Notes: generated by a model not told the origin, from the sequence alone. Counted from the stretch's first letter, positions 24,576-33,496 are shown. The stretch is DNA of 64,000 nt from Sinomonas sp. P10A9 (GCF_041022165.1 NZ_CP163302.1:124001-188000); one strand, 5' to 3'. Numbers and translations: made by a program.

Positions 24576-24952
24576 ACCCGGCCGAGGTGCTGCTGCTGGG
24601 AGTTGCGGGCGGGCTCGGCGCCGTCGCGCGCTATGTGCTCGACACCGCGGTGAGCCGCCGGGTGAAGGCCCCGCTGCCCGTCGCCACGATTTCCATCAAC
24701 GTGAGCGGGTCGCTGCTCCTGGGCCTCATCGCCGGTGCCGTGCTCGCGGGCGCCGATCCGGCGCTGCAGGCGGTGCTCGGGACGGGGTTCCTCGGCGGGT
24801 ACACGACGTTCTCGACCGCGAGCTACCAGAGCGTGAGCCTCGCGCTCAGCGGGAGGTGGGCGGCCGCCGTCGTGAACGGGGTCGGAACGCTCGCGCTGTG
24901 CCTCGCGGCCGCGCTCGGCGGACTCGCGCTCGGCGGCGCGCTCACGGTCTGA
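24572..24952 (+). CDS. fluC: fluoride channel subunit FluC/CrcB (second copy)
   Basis: A 126-aa, standard-length Fluc subunit with four helices. It has ATISINVSGSLLLGLI (functional Asn) and the pore motif GTGFLGGYTTFSTAS at about residue 69. GTG 24572 overlaps the first subunit's stop (GTGA). Tandem unequal fluC genes are typical of Gram-positive heterodimeric channels. Confidence 0.9.
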   Translation: MNPAEVLLLGVAGGLGAVARYVLDTAVSRRVKAPLPVATISINVSGSLLLGLIAGAVLAGADPALQAVLGTGFLGGYTTFSTASYQSVSLALSGRWAAAVVNGVGTLALCLAAALGGLALGGALTV

Positions 24953-25028
24953 GCCCGGGCGCACGACGGCGCGCGACCACTCCTGCGGGATCAACGCCCC
25001 GCGGAAGTGGCCACGCAAGCCGTCTCGA

Positions 25029-25565
25029 CTAGGCGATCTCGCCGGTCGGGACCATCACGGCGCGTGCGAGCGTGTGGAAGAAGATGTTGAAGCCCAAGAA
25101 CGCCGGCGATGCGTCTGCCCCGACGCCGAGGTCCTCGACGTCGAGGGCGTGCACGGTGATGAAGTACCGGTGCGGCCCGTGCCCGGAGGGAGGGGCGGCG
25201 CCGACGAACTGCGCGGTGCCGGCGTCGTTCCTCAGCTGGAACGCGCCAGTCGGCAGGAGTTCGCCGGACGCGGTCCCTGCGCCCTCGGGCAGCTCGGTCA
25301 CGGACGCCGGGATGTTCACGACCGCCCAGTGCCAGAAGCCGGATTGGGTGGGCGCGTCGGGGTCGTAGACGGTGACAGCGAAGCTCTTGGTGCCCTCGGG
25401 GGCTCCCGACCACGAGAGCTGGGGCGAGATGTCCTCACCGCCGGGAACGTCGAACGCCCCGGAGTACTGCGGCGCGGGCCAGGGCTCGCCGTCCGCAGCC
25501 GTGGTGCTCGTGACGGTGAAGGCCGCCGTCGGCGGGATGCGGTCAAACGGATCGTTGCCACTCAT
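25029..25565 (-). CDS. YbhB/YbcL (PEBP) family protein
   Basis: A 178-aa cytoplasmic protein of the phosphatidylethanolamine-binding/Raf-kinase-inhibitor-like family. Conserved features are [55 protein letters not shown] and the ligand-site residues D-PDAP and HW. ATG 25565 has GAGAGGAG seven bases upstream. Stands alone. The preceding 76 bases contain only a half copy (24959-24971) of the ACGACGGCG palindrome. Ligand and function in bacteria are unknown. Confidence 0.9.
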   Translation of the reverse strand: MSGNDPFDRIPPTAAFTVTSTTAADGEPWPAPQYSGAFDVPGGEDISPQLSWSGAPEGTKSFAVTVYDPDAPTQSGFWHWAVVNIPASVTELPEGAGTASGELLPTGAFQLRNDAGTAQFVGAAPPSGHGPHRYFITVHALDVEDLGVGADASPAFLGFNIFFHTLARAVMVPTGEIA

Positions 25566-25667
25566 CGTGACTCCTCTCTCCGGTGTGAGGCGTCTGTGCG
25601 AGGCGACAGACACCTTCGCGTCCGATCTTACGGAGGGTACCGACGAGCCGCGGGCCGGTCGAAGCGG

Positions 25668-27203
25668 TCAGGCTGACCGGGACGCGTCGCGTGTCCGCAG
25701 CGCCCGGAGCACGACGACGGCAGCCGCCGCCATGAGCACGGCTGCGATGGCGGACGTGGAGGCCACGCCGGAATCGAACGCGCGGCGGGCGGAGTCCAGG
25801 AGCGCTCCGGCGGCGTCCGGGGGGAGGAGGCTCGCGGCGTCGACCGCTCCGCCGAGGGTCTCGCGGGCCTGGGCTGCGGCCTCGGCCGGGAGCCCCGCCG
25901 GGACCTGGACTCCGAGTCGGTAGGCCGCGCCGAGGATACTGCCGAGGATCGCCGTGCCGAGAACGGCGCCAAGCTCATAGGCGGTCTCCGAGATGGCGGA
26001 CGCCGCGCCGGCCTTCGCGGGCGGCACGGAGGCGAGGATGAGGTCGTTGGAGAGCGTCTCCGCGAGTCCCACGCCGACGCCCACCACCGCGAAGCCCGTC
26101 AGGAGCGCAGGCATCCACCCGTCTCGCCCGAAGGCCAGGACCACGGCGTAGCCCGCGGCGTTCATCACGAGGCCCGCGACCATGACGGACGCCGCCGAGA
26201 ACCGCGAGGCCAGCCGCACCGCCGCAAGGCCCGCAACCACCGAGAGGGCGGCGCCAGGAAGCATGAGGAGGCCCGCGTCTAGCGGACTGGCCCCCGCCAC
26301 GAGCTGCAGGTGCTGCGACAAGAAGTACATGAAGCCCACGAGCGAGAAGAAGCTCACGAGGTTCGCCCCGATGCTCGCGCTGAACACGGGTCGCGCGAAC
26401 AGCCGCACATCCAGCATGGGCCGTTCCCTCGTGAGCTGGCGGCGCACGAACGCTGTCCCGAGCCCCAGGCCCAGGAGGACGGCAGCGGCAGCCGCGGGGC
26501 CGCCGTCGTGCGCGATCTCCTTGATACCCCATACGAGGGCGACGGCGGCGGTCACCACGAGTGCGATGCTCACCGGATCGACGGGCGACGGCGCGGGGTC
26601 GCGGGATTCGGGCACGAGGACAGGGGTGAGGAGCAGCGCCGGGACGAGCATCGGCACGGCGATGAGGAAGATGGAGCCCCAAGGGAAGTGCTCGAGCAGC
26701 ACGCCGCCCAGCAGGGGTCCGAACGCCGCACCCCCGGAGTAGACCGAGGCCCAGATGGCCACGGCGAGGCGGCGTTCGCGGGCGTTGTCGAAGATGTTGC
26801 GGATGAGCGAGAGAGTGGCGGGCATGAGCATCGAGCCGAAGATGCCGATCGCCGCGCGCGCCGCGATGAGCTGGCCCGCAGTGGTGGCGAACGCGGCCGC
26901 GACGGAGACGATTGCGAAGCCGGTCGCGCCGATGAGGAGGATCCGGCGGCGGCCGATGCGGTCGCCGATCGAGCCCATCGGCACGAGGAGGCCGGCGAGC
27001 ACGAGCGCGTACACGTCCACGATCCACAGCATCTCGGTAGAGGTCGGCTTGAGGGCGAGGGAGATCGCGGGCACCGCGAAGCCCAGCACCGTGTTGTCCA
27101 CCGAGATGAGCAGCACGGGGATCATGAGCGTCGCGAGTGCGAGCCAGCGGCGTGTGCTGGTTGATGTGGCTGATGCCTGGACCTGAGGCGTGGTCTGGTT
27201 CAT
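25668..27203 (-). CDS. MFS drug exporter, DHA2 (14-TM) family
   Basis: A 511-aa proton-coupled efflux pump of the DHA2 family, like QacA/SmvA. It has motif A (PMGSIGDRIGRRRILLIG), LDTTVVN-equivalent SVDNTVLGFAVPAI in TM1, motif C (YSGGAAFGPLLGGVLL) and about 14 helices. The C-terminal extracellular loop between the last two helices is long, as in QacA relatives. Divergent from the tetR gene with a perfect operator between, so repression by that TetR and induction by a cationic or hydrophobic toxicant is likely. Confidence 0.9.
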   Translation of the reverse strand: MNQTTPQVQASATSTSTRRWLALATLMIPVLLISVDNTVLGFAVPAISLALKPTSTEMLWIVDVYALVLAGLLVPMGSIGDRIGRRRILLIGATGFAIVSVAAAFATTAGQLIAARAAIGIFGSMLMPATLSLIRNIFDNARERRLAVAIWASVYSGGAAFGPLLGGVLLEHFPWGSIFLIAVPMLVPALLLTPVLVPESRDPAPSPVDPVSIALVVTAAVALVWGIKEIAHDGGPAAAAAVLLGLGLGTAFVRRQLTRERPMLDVRLFARPVFSASIGANLVSFFSLVGFMYFLSQHLQLVAGASPLDAGLLMLPGAALSVVAGLAAVRLASRFSAASVMVAGLVMNAAGYAVVLAFGRDGWMPALLTGFAVVGVGVGLAETLSNDLILASVPPAKAGAASAISETAYELGAVLGTAILGSILGAAYRLGVQVPAGLPAEAAAQARETLGGAVDAASLLPPDAAGALLDSARRAFDSGVASTSAIAAVLMAAAAVVVLRALRTRDASRSA

Positions 27204-27230
27204 CGGAGGCTCCCTTGAACGTTGATCCGA

Positions 27231-27258
27231 TAACTATACCGACTAGACGGTATAGTTA
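27231..27258. promoter_or_regulatory. TetR operator between the MFS and tetR genes
   Basis: TAACTATACCG and CGGTATAGTTA are perfect 11-bp arms around ACTAGA. The AT-rich palindrome stands out in GC-rich DNA and lies centrally in the 77-base divergent promoter region, so it can control both genes. Confidence 0.85.
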
Positions 27259-27280
27259 CAACTCCACGTACAGTGGGCCT

Positions 27281-27820
27281 ATGCCCAGACCCCCGAAGGC
27301 CCGAGCGGCGATCCTCGAGGCGTACCGAGAGCTCCTCGTGTCCGACGGCGAGCGCGCCGCGACGATGGACGCCGTCGCTGCAGCGGCGGGCGTCTCGAAG
27401 GGCGGGCTCCTCTACCACTTCAAGAACAAGGACGCGCTCGCCGAGGGTCTCCTCGTCTGGCTGCGCGAGGCCGCCGCGGCGGACCGCGAGCGGATGGCCG
27501 CCGCCGAGGAGGGCCCGTCGCGATATTTCGTCCGGACGTCGGTGAGCACGGGCTCGGACCTCGATCGGCTGTTCGTCTCCGCCGTGCGCCTCGCCCAGGC
27601 CGGGCACGCGGGTGCCCTGAGGGCGCTCGAGGAGCTCGACGCGGCGTGGCTCGGGATCATCCGCGACGAGGTGGCAGACCCGGCCGTGTCTGCCGCGGTC
27701 ATGCTCATCGGCGAGGGGCTCTACTACTACTCGACCCTCGCGGGGACATGGCCCGAGGAGGCCTTCGGGACGACGGTCGAGGACCTGCTCGGCGTCGTCG
27801 ACCGCCTGCGGGAGGCGTGA
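27281..27820 (+). CDS. TetR-family transcriptional repressor
   Basis: A 179-aa regulator. N-terminal TetR helix-turn-helix ~8-55 (RAAILEAYRELLVSDGERAATMDAVA, AGVSKGGLLYHFKNKDAL). C-terminal TetR_C_37-type ligand domain. Local repressor of the divergent MFS exporter through the 27231-27258 operator. The start ATG 27281 gives MPRPPKARAAIL; the longer frame upstream runs through the operator and is discarded. Confidence 0.9.
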   Translation: MPRPPKARAAILEAYRELLVSDGERAATMDAVAAAAGVSKGGLLYHFKNKDALAEGLLVWLREAAAADRERMAAAEEGPSRYFVRTSVSTGSDLDRLFVSAVRLAQAGHAGALRALEELDAAWLGIIRDEVADPAVSAAVMLIGEGLYYYSTLAGTWPEEAFGTTVEDLLGVVDRLREA

Positions 27821-27862
27821 GGGGGCGCATCTGTGCGGATCCCCAGCAGTCATTTCACTATC

Positions 27863-27890
27863 TTGACGGTCGTCATGCGAGTGATAGAGT
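27863..27890 (+). promoter_or_regulatory. promoter and possible operator of the tryptophan catabolic operon
   Basis: TTGACG (27863-27868), 16 bases, TAGAGT (27885-27890); the ATG follows seven bases later, so the transcript is probably leaderless. TGACG-GT-CGTCA (27864-27875) overlaps the -35 box and is a candidate site for the operon's PaaX-like regulator. Confidence 0.55.
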
Positions 27891-27897
27891 GAGTGGT

Positions 27898-28767
27898 ATG
27901 TCCCAGACCACACCTGAAGAGTTTGCCGGCGTCCGCAAGATCGAAGACTCCGTCCGAACCGACTTCCGCGGCGCCATGACCTACGGGCGCTACCTCGCGC
28001 TCGACGAGCTCCTGCACGCCCAGCGCCCGCAGAGCCAGCCCGAGCACCACGACGAGCTGCTCTTCATCGTCCAGCACCAGACGAGCGAGCTGTGGCTCAA
28101 GCTCGTCCTGCACGAGCTTCTCGAGGCGCGTCGCCTCATGGATGCCGACGACCTCGGCAAGGCACTCAAGTGCCTCGCCCGCGTCAAGGCCATCCAGCGC
28201 ACGCTGACCGAACAGTGGAGCGTCCTCGGCACCCTGACGCCCCGCGAGTACGCCCAGTTCCGTGGCTCGCTCGGCAACTCCTCAGGCTTCCAGTCCTACC
28301 AGTACCGCGCCATCGAGTTCGTGCTCGGCAACAAGCACGCGCGGATGCTCGAGGTGTTCACGAGCGAGCCAGAGGCGCACGCGCTGCTCGCCCGGATCCT
28401 TGAGGAGCCCACCGTCTACGATGCGTTCCTGCGGCTCGTGGCCCGCAGCGGCTACGACGTCCCCGAGGACATCCTGACCCGTGACGTGCGTGAACCGTGG
28501 ACTATGCGCGAGGACCTCGTGCCCGTCTTCCAGCGGATCTACGAGGAGGATTCGACCCCGTGGGGCCTCTACGAGGCGTGCGAGAGTCTCGTAGACCTCG
28601 AGGACAACTTCCAGGCCTGGCGCTTCCGCCACCTCCGCACGGTCCAGCGGACCATCGGCTTCAAGCGCGGTACCGGCGGCTCCTCTGGCGTCGACTTCCT
28701 CAAGCGCGCGCTGGACCTGACCTTCTTCCCCGAGCTGTACGCCGTCCGCACCGCGATCGGAGCCTGA
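27898..28767 (+). CDS. kynA: tryptophan 2,3-dioxygenase
   Basis: A 289-aa haem enzyme opening the indole ring of L-Trp to N-formylkynurenine. Family signatures are MTYGRYLALDELL, HDELLFIVQHQTSELWLKL, GFQSYQYRAIEF, LEDNFQAWRFRHLRTVQRTIGFKRGTGGSSGV; the GTGGSSG loop binds the substrate ammonium/carboxylate, and the His in RHL is the expected axial haem ligand. First gene of kynA-kynU-paaX. kynU starts two bases after its stop. ATG 27898 follows TAGAGT by seven bases. Confidence 0.95.
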   Translation: MSQTTPEEFAGVRKIEDSVRTDFRGAMTYGRYLALDELLHAQRPQSQPEHHDELLFIVQHQTSELWLKLVLHELLEARRLMDADDLGKALKCLARVKAIQRTLTEQWSVLGTLTPREYAQFRGSLGNSSGFQSYQYRAIEFVLGNKHARMLEVFTSEPEAHALLARILEEPTVYDAFLRLVARSGYDVPEDILTRDVREPWTMREDLVPVFQRIYEEDSTPWGLYEACESLVDLEDNFQAWRFRHLRTVQRTIGFKRGTGGSSGVDFLKRALDLTFFPELYAVRTAIGA

Positions 28768-28769
28768 AC

Positions 28770-30041
28770 ATGACAGACCTCAGCACCTCCACCCAGGCCG
28801 CGCACGACGGCATGCTGGGCGCCGCAGCGCTCGACGCCGCCGACCCACTCGCCCATTTCCGCAACCGTTTCCTCGGGTGCGACGGTCCCAACGGTGGCCC
28901 GGTCGTCGCCTACCTGGACGGCAACTCCCTCGGCCGTCCGCTGGCAGACACCGCCGAGCGGCTCGCAGAGTTCACCGCCGGCCCGTGGGGCCAGCGCCTC
29001 ATCCGGGCCTGGGACGAGCAGTGGATGGACGAGCCCGTCCGCCTCGGCGATCGTCTCGGCGAGGTCGTGCTCGGCGCCGCGCGAGGCCAGACCATCGTCG
29101 CGGACTCGACGTCGGTCATGATCTACAAGCTAGTGCGCGCCGCCTTCGACGCGCAGGCCCCAACGGGTCGGGACGAGATCGTGGTCGATCTCGAGAACTT
29201 CCCGACGGACCGATTCATCGTCGAGGGCATCGCCGCGGAGCGCGGGGCGACGATCCGCTGGATCGAGCCCGACCCTGACACCGGGGTGACGCCGGCGGAC
29301 GTCGAGTCCGTGCTCGGCCCGCGCACCGCCGTCGTGCTCCTGTCCCACGTCGCGTACCGCTCGGGGTTCATCGCCGACGCTGCTGCGATCACCGACGTTG
29401 TGCACAGTGCCGGAGGGCTCGTGGTGTGGGACCTGTGCCACTCGGCCGGGTCGGTGCCGGTCGAACTCGATGCGTGGGGCGCTGACCTTGCCGTCGGCTG
29501 CACCTACAAGTACCTCAACGGAGGCCCCGGCTCGCCCGCCCTCGGCTACGTGCGCCGCGACCTCCAGGACCGGCTGCTCCAGCCGATCTGGGGCTGGATG
29601 GGAGCCGCCGACCCGTTCGGCATGACCGACTCCTACGCGCCCGCGGCCGGGATCCGCCGCTTCATCACCGGCACCCCGCCGATCCTCGCGATGCAGCCAC
29701 TCTCTGCCATGGTCGAGGTCATTGCCGAGGCCGGAATGGATGCCATCCGGGCCAAGTCCGTGCAGCTCACCGAATTCGCAGCGGTCCTGAGCGAGCGGTT
29801 CCTGGTACCCCTCGGCGTCGAGCTCGCGAGCCCCAGCGACCCCGCCGAGCGGGGCTCGCACATCACCCTCAACCACCCGCGCTTCCGAGAGGTCACCGCG
29901 ATGCTCTGGGAGCGGGGGGTCATCCCTGACTTCCGCCCCCCTCGCGGGCTGCGCGTGGGCCTCTCGCCGCTGAGCACCTCGTTCGCAGAGGTTCAGGCCG
30001 GGATTGCGGCGATCAGGGACGCTCTGACCGAGCTCGCATGA
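28770..30041 (+). CDS. kynU: kynureninase
   Basis: A 423-aa PLP enzyme cleaving kynurenine to anthranilate and alanine. It has AYLDGNSLGRP at the start, DLENFPTDRF, HVAYRSGFI, WDLCHSAGSVPVELD, and the PLP Lys in GCTYKYLNGGPGS (about residue 245), then FRPPRGLRVGLSPLSTSF at the C-terminus. With kynA it degrades tryptophan to anthranilate; the intervening kynurenine formamidase is not in the window. Its 3' end overlaps the paaX start by 4 bases. Confidence 0.95.
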   Translation: MTDLSTSTQAAHDGMLGAAALDAADPLAHFRNRFLGCDGPNGGPVVAYLDGNSLGRPLADTAERLAEFTAGPWGQRLIRAWDEQWMDEPVRLGDRLGEVVLGAARGQTIVADSTSVMIYKLVRAAFDAQAPTGRDEIVVDLENFPTDRFIVEGIAAERGATIRWIEPDPDTGVTPADVESVLGPRTAVVLLSHVAYRSGFIADAAAITDVVHSAGGLVVWDLCHSAGSVPVELDAWGADLAVGCTYKYLNGGPGSPALGYVRRDLQDRLLQPIWGWMGAADPFGMTDSYAPAAGIRRFITGTPPILAMQPLSAMVEVIAEAGMDAIRAKSVQLTEFAAVLSERFLVPLGVELASPSDPAERGSHITLNHPRFREVTAMLWERGVIPDFRPPRGLRVGLSPLSTSFAEVQAGIAAIRDALTELA

Positions 30042-30979
30042 GCGCCGTCGAGCAGCGCGGGTGCGGGGGCGCCGACCCCGCACCAGCCCCCTCTGCGTTC
30101 AGCATCGGGGCAGTGGATGTTGTCCACGCCACGACGGGGTTCACCGATGTCCTGCCCCGCGTCACGGACGACATGGTGTCGAGGCCCGGCAGCGCGGTCT
30201 CCCTCCTGCGGACCGTTGTGGGCTTGTACCTGCGCGAGGCTGGCGGGTGGATGCCCACAGACGCCTTCCTCGCCCTGCTCGGGGCCCTCGGCGTCCTAGT
30301 GCCGCAGGCGCGCACCGCGCTGAGCCGGGTCAAGCAGCGCGGCCTCCTTGAAGCGGAGGTGCACGACGGCGTCGCCGGCCTCGCGCTCGCGCCCGGCGCC
30401 GCCGCGATGCTCGCCCGAGGTGACCGGCGCATCCACGAGCCGCGCGCCATGGCGGCCGACGGCGAATGGTGCCTCATCGTGTTCTCGATCCCGGAGTCGA
30501 TGCGCGATGCGCGGCACCAGCTCCGCAAGCAGCTCAAGTGGATCGGCTGCGGGACTGTGGAGTCGGGCGTATGGATCTGCCCGGACTTCCTGCGCGGTGA
30601 GGTCGAGGACGTCATCGGGGGGCTCGGGCTGAGCGGCCATGTCGTGCTGTTCACCGCCCGTGGCCTCCCCGCGGGACCGGTCGCGGCCGGGCAGGTGGGG
30701 CAGTGGTGGGACCTCGAGGGGATCGCGAAGCTGCACCGGGAGTTCATCGACGGGCAGTCGGGCGTGCCGGAACGCAGTGCGGGGCCGGCCGAGAGCTTCG
30801 CCGCGTACGTGGAGTGCATCGACGCGTGGCGCGTCATTCCGTACCTCGATCCGGGCCTGCCGCCTGAGCTGCTGCCGGAGGACTGGCCGGGGCCTGGGTG
30901 CATCGCCCTGTTCCGGCGCATCCGCGAGGTGCACGCGGGGCCGGCGTGGGAGTTCGTGCGCCGGGTTCTGGCTGCGTGA
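30038..30979 (+). CDS. PaaX-family transcriptional regulator
   Basis: A 313-aa regulator with an N-terminal winged helix (~45-110: SLLRTVVGLYLREAGGWMPT, ALSRVKQRGLLEAEV), a central PaaX domain (WCLIVFSIPESMRDARHQLRKQLKWIGCG, ESGVWICPDF) and a C-terminal PaaX-C domain. PaaX proteins usually repress phenylacetate degradation and bind an aryl-CoA. Here the gene overlaps kynU, so I infer control of tryptophan catabolism with anthraniloyl-CoA or a kynurenine-pathway metabolite as inducer. Confidence 0.85.
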   Translation: MSAVEQRGCGGADPAPAPSAFSIGAVDVVHATTGFTDVLPRVTDDMVSRPGSAVSLLRTVVGLYLREAGGWMPTDAFLALLGALGVLVPQARTALSRVKQRGLLEAEVHDGVAGLALAPGAAAMLARGDRRIHEPRAMAADGEWCLIVFSIPESMRDARHQLRKQLKWIGCGTVESGVWICPDFLRGEVEDVIGGLGLSGHVVLFTARGLPAGPVAAGQVGQWWDLEGIAKLHREFIDGQSGVPERSAGPAESFAAYVECIDAWRVIPYLDPGLPPELLPEDWPGPGCIALFRRIREVHAGPAWEFVRRVLAA

Positions 30980-31016
30980 GGGAGGGCCGTCCAACGCCGA
31001 GTATTGACTTCCGTTC

Positions 31017-31042
31017 GTTTGACCGCCTGAGAAAAGGGGTAA
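31017..31042 (+). promoter_or_regulatory. possible SigB/SigF-type promoter upstream of mltG
   Basis: GTTT (31017-31020), 16 bases, GGGTAA (31037-31042), close to the alternative sigma consensus GTTT-N14-16-GGGTAT known in actinobacteria. A TTGACT at about 31004 also precedes it. The start codon is 89 bases downstream. Confidence 0.35.
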
Positions 31043-31130
31043 CTGTCTGATCGTTGCGTGATGCCGGAACCCGTTGGGTGCTCGTCGCCACGCGGTCACG
31101 ACACGCGATCAAGGCAGGAGGACGGACACT

Positions 31131-32333
31131 GTGATCACCCCCGAGTATCAAAGCCAGCCTTCCGCCGCCCCCACGACAACGGTCTCCGAACTCTTGGACG
31201 TGCCGCCCGATCAGGGTGCGCCAGGGGTGTCGACCGTCGATCCTGCAGGGGGCGAACCTCCGGTGAAGGGCACCTCCGGGCATCGGCGTCCGCTCCGGAA
31301 CGCGGCGATTGCCATGAGCGCTGCCTTGGCCCTCGTGGTTGCCGGTTCGGTGGTGGGCGCGCTTGTGCTGCGCTCAGCCCTCGGAATGGACAAGGTCTCG
31401 GATTACGCGGGTCCGGGTGACGGACAGGTCCAGGTCAACGTCCAGCCGGGAACCGGCCTCGTCGCGGTGGCGCAAGAGCTGAAGCAGGACGGCGTCGTCG
31501 CGGACGCCGATACCTTCGTCCGCGCCTTTGCCGACGTCGGGGGGAAGCTCCACCCCGGCGGCTTCACCTTCAAGAAGCAGATGAAGGCCTCCGACGCGGC
31601 GCAGCTCCTCGCGGACGACAATTCGAAGGTCATCTACTTCGCGCTCAGCGCTGGGCTCCGCCTCAACGAGTCGCTCGACACCATCGCGAAGTCCGCGAGC
31701 GTCGACCGCAAGGACCTCGACAAGCTCAACGCCGAGCCCGCGCAGTTCGGGCTCCCCTCTCAGGCCACGAACCTCGAGGGCTACTTGGCCCCGGGTGAGT
31801 ACCGCTTCCCCACGGGGACGGCTGCGAAGGACATTCTGGCCGCGCTCGTCTCGGCCACCGTCGAAGAACTCAAGAAGGCTGGGATCACCGATCCCGCGAA
31901 GCAGCACGAGGTGCTCACCGTCGCGAGCATCGTGCAGGCCGAGGGCGGCCGGGCCGACTACGGAAACGTGGCCGGGGCCATCTACAACCGGCTCAAGCCG
32001 AACGATCAGACCGATGGCCTCGTCCAGTCCGATGCGACCGTCACCTATGGACTTGGCACCAAGACGGTCCAGCTCACGGACGCGCAGAAGGCAGACACCA
32101 ACAACGCCTACAACACCTACGTCCATCCCGGCCTTCCGCCCGGACCCATCGGCTCGCCCGGATCGAACGCCGTCGCAGCGGCAGCGCACCCGACGGCCAA
32201 TGACTTCCTGTTCTGGGTGACCGTCAACCTCGACACAGGTGAGACGAAGTTCGCGAAGACGTACGCGGAGCATCAGGCCAACGTGGCTCAGTACCAGCAG
32301 TGGTGCGCGGCTAACTCCGGGAAATGCGCTTGA
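31131..32333 (+). CDS. mltG: endolytic murein transglycosylase MltG (YceG family)
   Basis: A 400-aa membrane-anchored lytic transglycosylase that terminates glycan strands. The cytoplasmic N-terminus of ~55 residues is followed by a TM (~58-80, AIAMSAALALVVAGSVVGALVL), a LysM-like region (VQVNVQPGTGLVAVAQELKQDGVV) and the YceG catalytic domain with NLEGYLAPGEYRF, ASIVQAEGG (catalytic Glu about 271), IYNRL, YNTYVHPGLPPGPIGSPG. GTG 31131 has AGGAGG eight bases upstream. It stands alone rather than beside ruvX/aroE, where many actinobacteria keep mltG, so a second copy may exist elsewhere. Confidence 0.9.
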   Translation: MITPEYQSQPSAAPTTTVSELLDVPPDQGAPGVSTVDPAGGEPPVKGTSGHRRPLRNAAIAMSAALALVVAGSVVGALVLRSALGMDKVSDYAGPGDGQVQVNVQPGTGLVAVAQELKQDGVVADADTFVRAFADVGGKLHPGGFTFKKQMKASDAAQLLADDNSKVIYFALSAGLRLNESLDTIAKSASVDRKDLDKLNAEPAQFGLPSQATNLEGYLAPGEYRFPTGTAAKDILAALVSATVEELKKAGITDPAKQHEVLTVASIVQAEGGRADYGNVAGAIYNRLKPNDQTDGLVQSDATVTYGLGTKTVQLTDAQKADTNNAYNTYVHPGLPPGPIGSPGSNAVAAAAHPTANDFLFWVTVNLDTGETKFAKTYAEHQANVAQYQQWCAANSGKCA

Positions 32334-32396
32334 GCGCAGCGGCTCGCCCCTGAAGAAGCCGGTCTGCCGTCAGCGGGCGCACTATAGTCGGACACC

Positions 32397-33383
32397 ATGG
32401 AAGAACGCGTGCTGGGTCGGACCGGCCGGACGGTGTCGCCGATTGGCCTCGGAACGTGGCAGTTGGGAGCGGACTGGGGCGAGGTCGGCAGCGCAGACGC
32501 CGCGCGGGTCCTCGACGCAGCGGCCGAGTCGGGAGTGAGGTTCTTCGACACTGCCGACGTCTACGGTGACGGGCGCGGCGAGAAGATCATCGGCGCGTGG
32601 CTCGCGGCGCACCCGGACGCCGGGATCATGGTGGGGACGAAGATGGGCCGACGCATGCCCCAAGTCCCCGAGAACTACATGCTCGCCAACTTCCGCGAGT
32701 GGCTCGATCGTTCCCGCCGCAACCTCGGCCAGGACACTCTCGATCTGGTCCAGCTGCACTGCCCGCCCACCCCGGTCTACTCTGACGACAGGGTCTTTGA
32801 CGCCCTCGACCAGCTTGTCGACGAGGGCGTGATGCGGAACTACGGCGTCAGCGTGGAGACGACCGAAGAGGCGTTGACCGCGATCGCGCGGCCCGGTGTC
32901 GCTTCGGTGCAGATCATCTTCAATCCCTTCCGACTCAAGCCCCAGGAGGAAGTCCTCCCGGCCGCACAGAAGGCAGGCGTGGGGATCATCGTCCGCGTGC
33001 CCTTGGCGTCCGGCCTGCTGAGCGGGAAGTACAGTCGCAGCACCCAGTTTGCCGAGCACGATCATCGGAGCTACAACCGGGACGGCTCAGCCTTCGATGT
33101 GGGGGAGACTTTCTCGGGGGTGGACTTCGAGCGCGGTCTCGACGCAGTGGCCGAGTTTCAGGAGCTCGTCCCGGAGGGCCTGACCACTGCCCAGGCCGCC
33201 TTGGCTTGGATCATCTCCCAGCCCGGGGTTACGACGGCCATCCCGGGTGCGAGGAACGCCGCCCAAGCGAAGGCGAACGCCGCGGCTGCCGATGGCGTGG
33301 GCCGTCTGGGCCCGGAGCTCGACGGCGGTGTGCGTCGTGTCTACGAGAAGTACTTCCGCGAGGCGGTCCACCCGCGCTGGTAG
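32397..33383 (+). CDS. aldo/keto reductase
   Basis: A 328-aa NAD(P)H-dependent TIM-barrel reductase. Catalytic tetrad visible: Asp and Tyr in FFDTADVYGDG, Lys in GTKMG, His in LVQLHCPP. The C-terminal nucleotide site reads AIPGARNAAQAKANA. Family AKR11/12-like by length; substrate unknown. ATG 32397 follows a TATAGT box by eight bases. A half copy of the ACGACGGCGGG palindrome (33390-33404) follows the stop. Confidence 0.9.
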   Translation: MEERVLGRTGRTVSPIGLGTWQLGADWGEVGSADAARVLDAAAESGVRFFDTADVYGDGRGEKIIGAWLAAHPDAGIMVGTKMGRRMPQVPENYMLANFREWLDRSRRNLGQDTLDLVQLHCPPTPVYSDDRVFDALDQLVDEGVMRNYGVSVETTEEALTAIARPGVASVQIIFNPFRLKPQEEVLPAAQKAGVGIIVRVPLASGLLSGKYSRSTQFAEHDHRSYNRDGSAFDVGETFSGVDFERGLDAVAEFQELVPEGLTTAQAALAWIISQPGVTTAIPGARNAAQAKANAAAADGVGRLGPELDGGVRRVYEKYFREAVHPRW

Positions 33384-33465
33384 CCCCGGGCGCACGACGG
33401 CGGGCCCCCCAGAGGCGTTGAGCGGCGCCTCGCGGAGGGCAGTCGGTCCGTGACGATCCCGCCCC

Positions 33466-33496
33466 TTGACCTTGACGCAGCGTCAACTCCTACGGT
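33466..33496 (+). promoter_or_regulatory. MerR-type promoter with 19-bp spacer and operator
   Basis: TTGACC (33466-33471) and TACGGT (33491-33496) are separated by 19 bases, the overlong spacing typical of MerR activators. The spacer holds a perfect inverted repeat TTGACGC-A-GCGTCAA (33472-33486). It directly precedes the merR/tipA-like gene, implying autoregulation. Confidence 0.75.
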
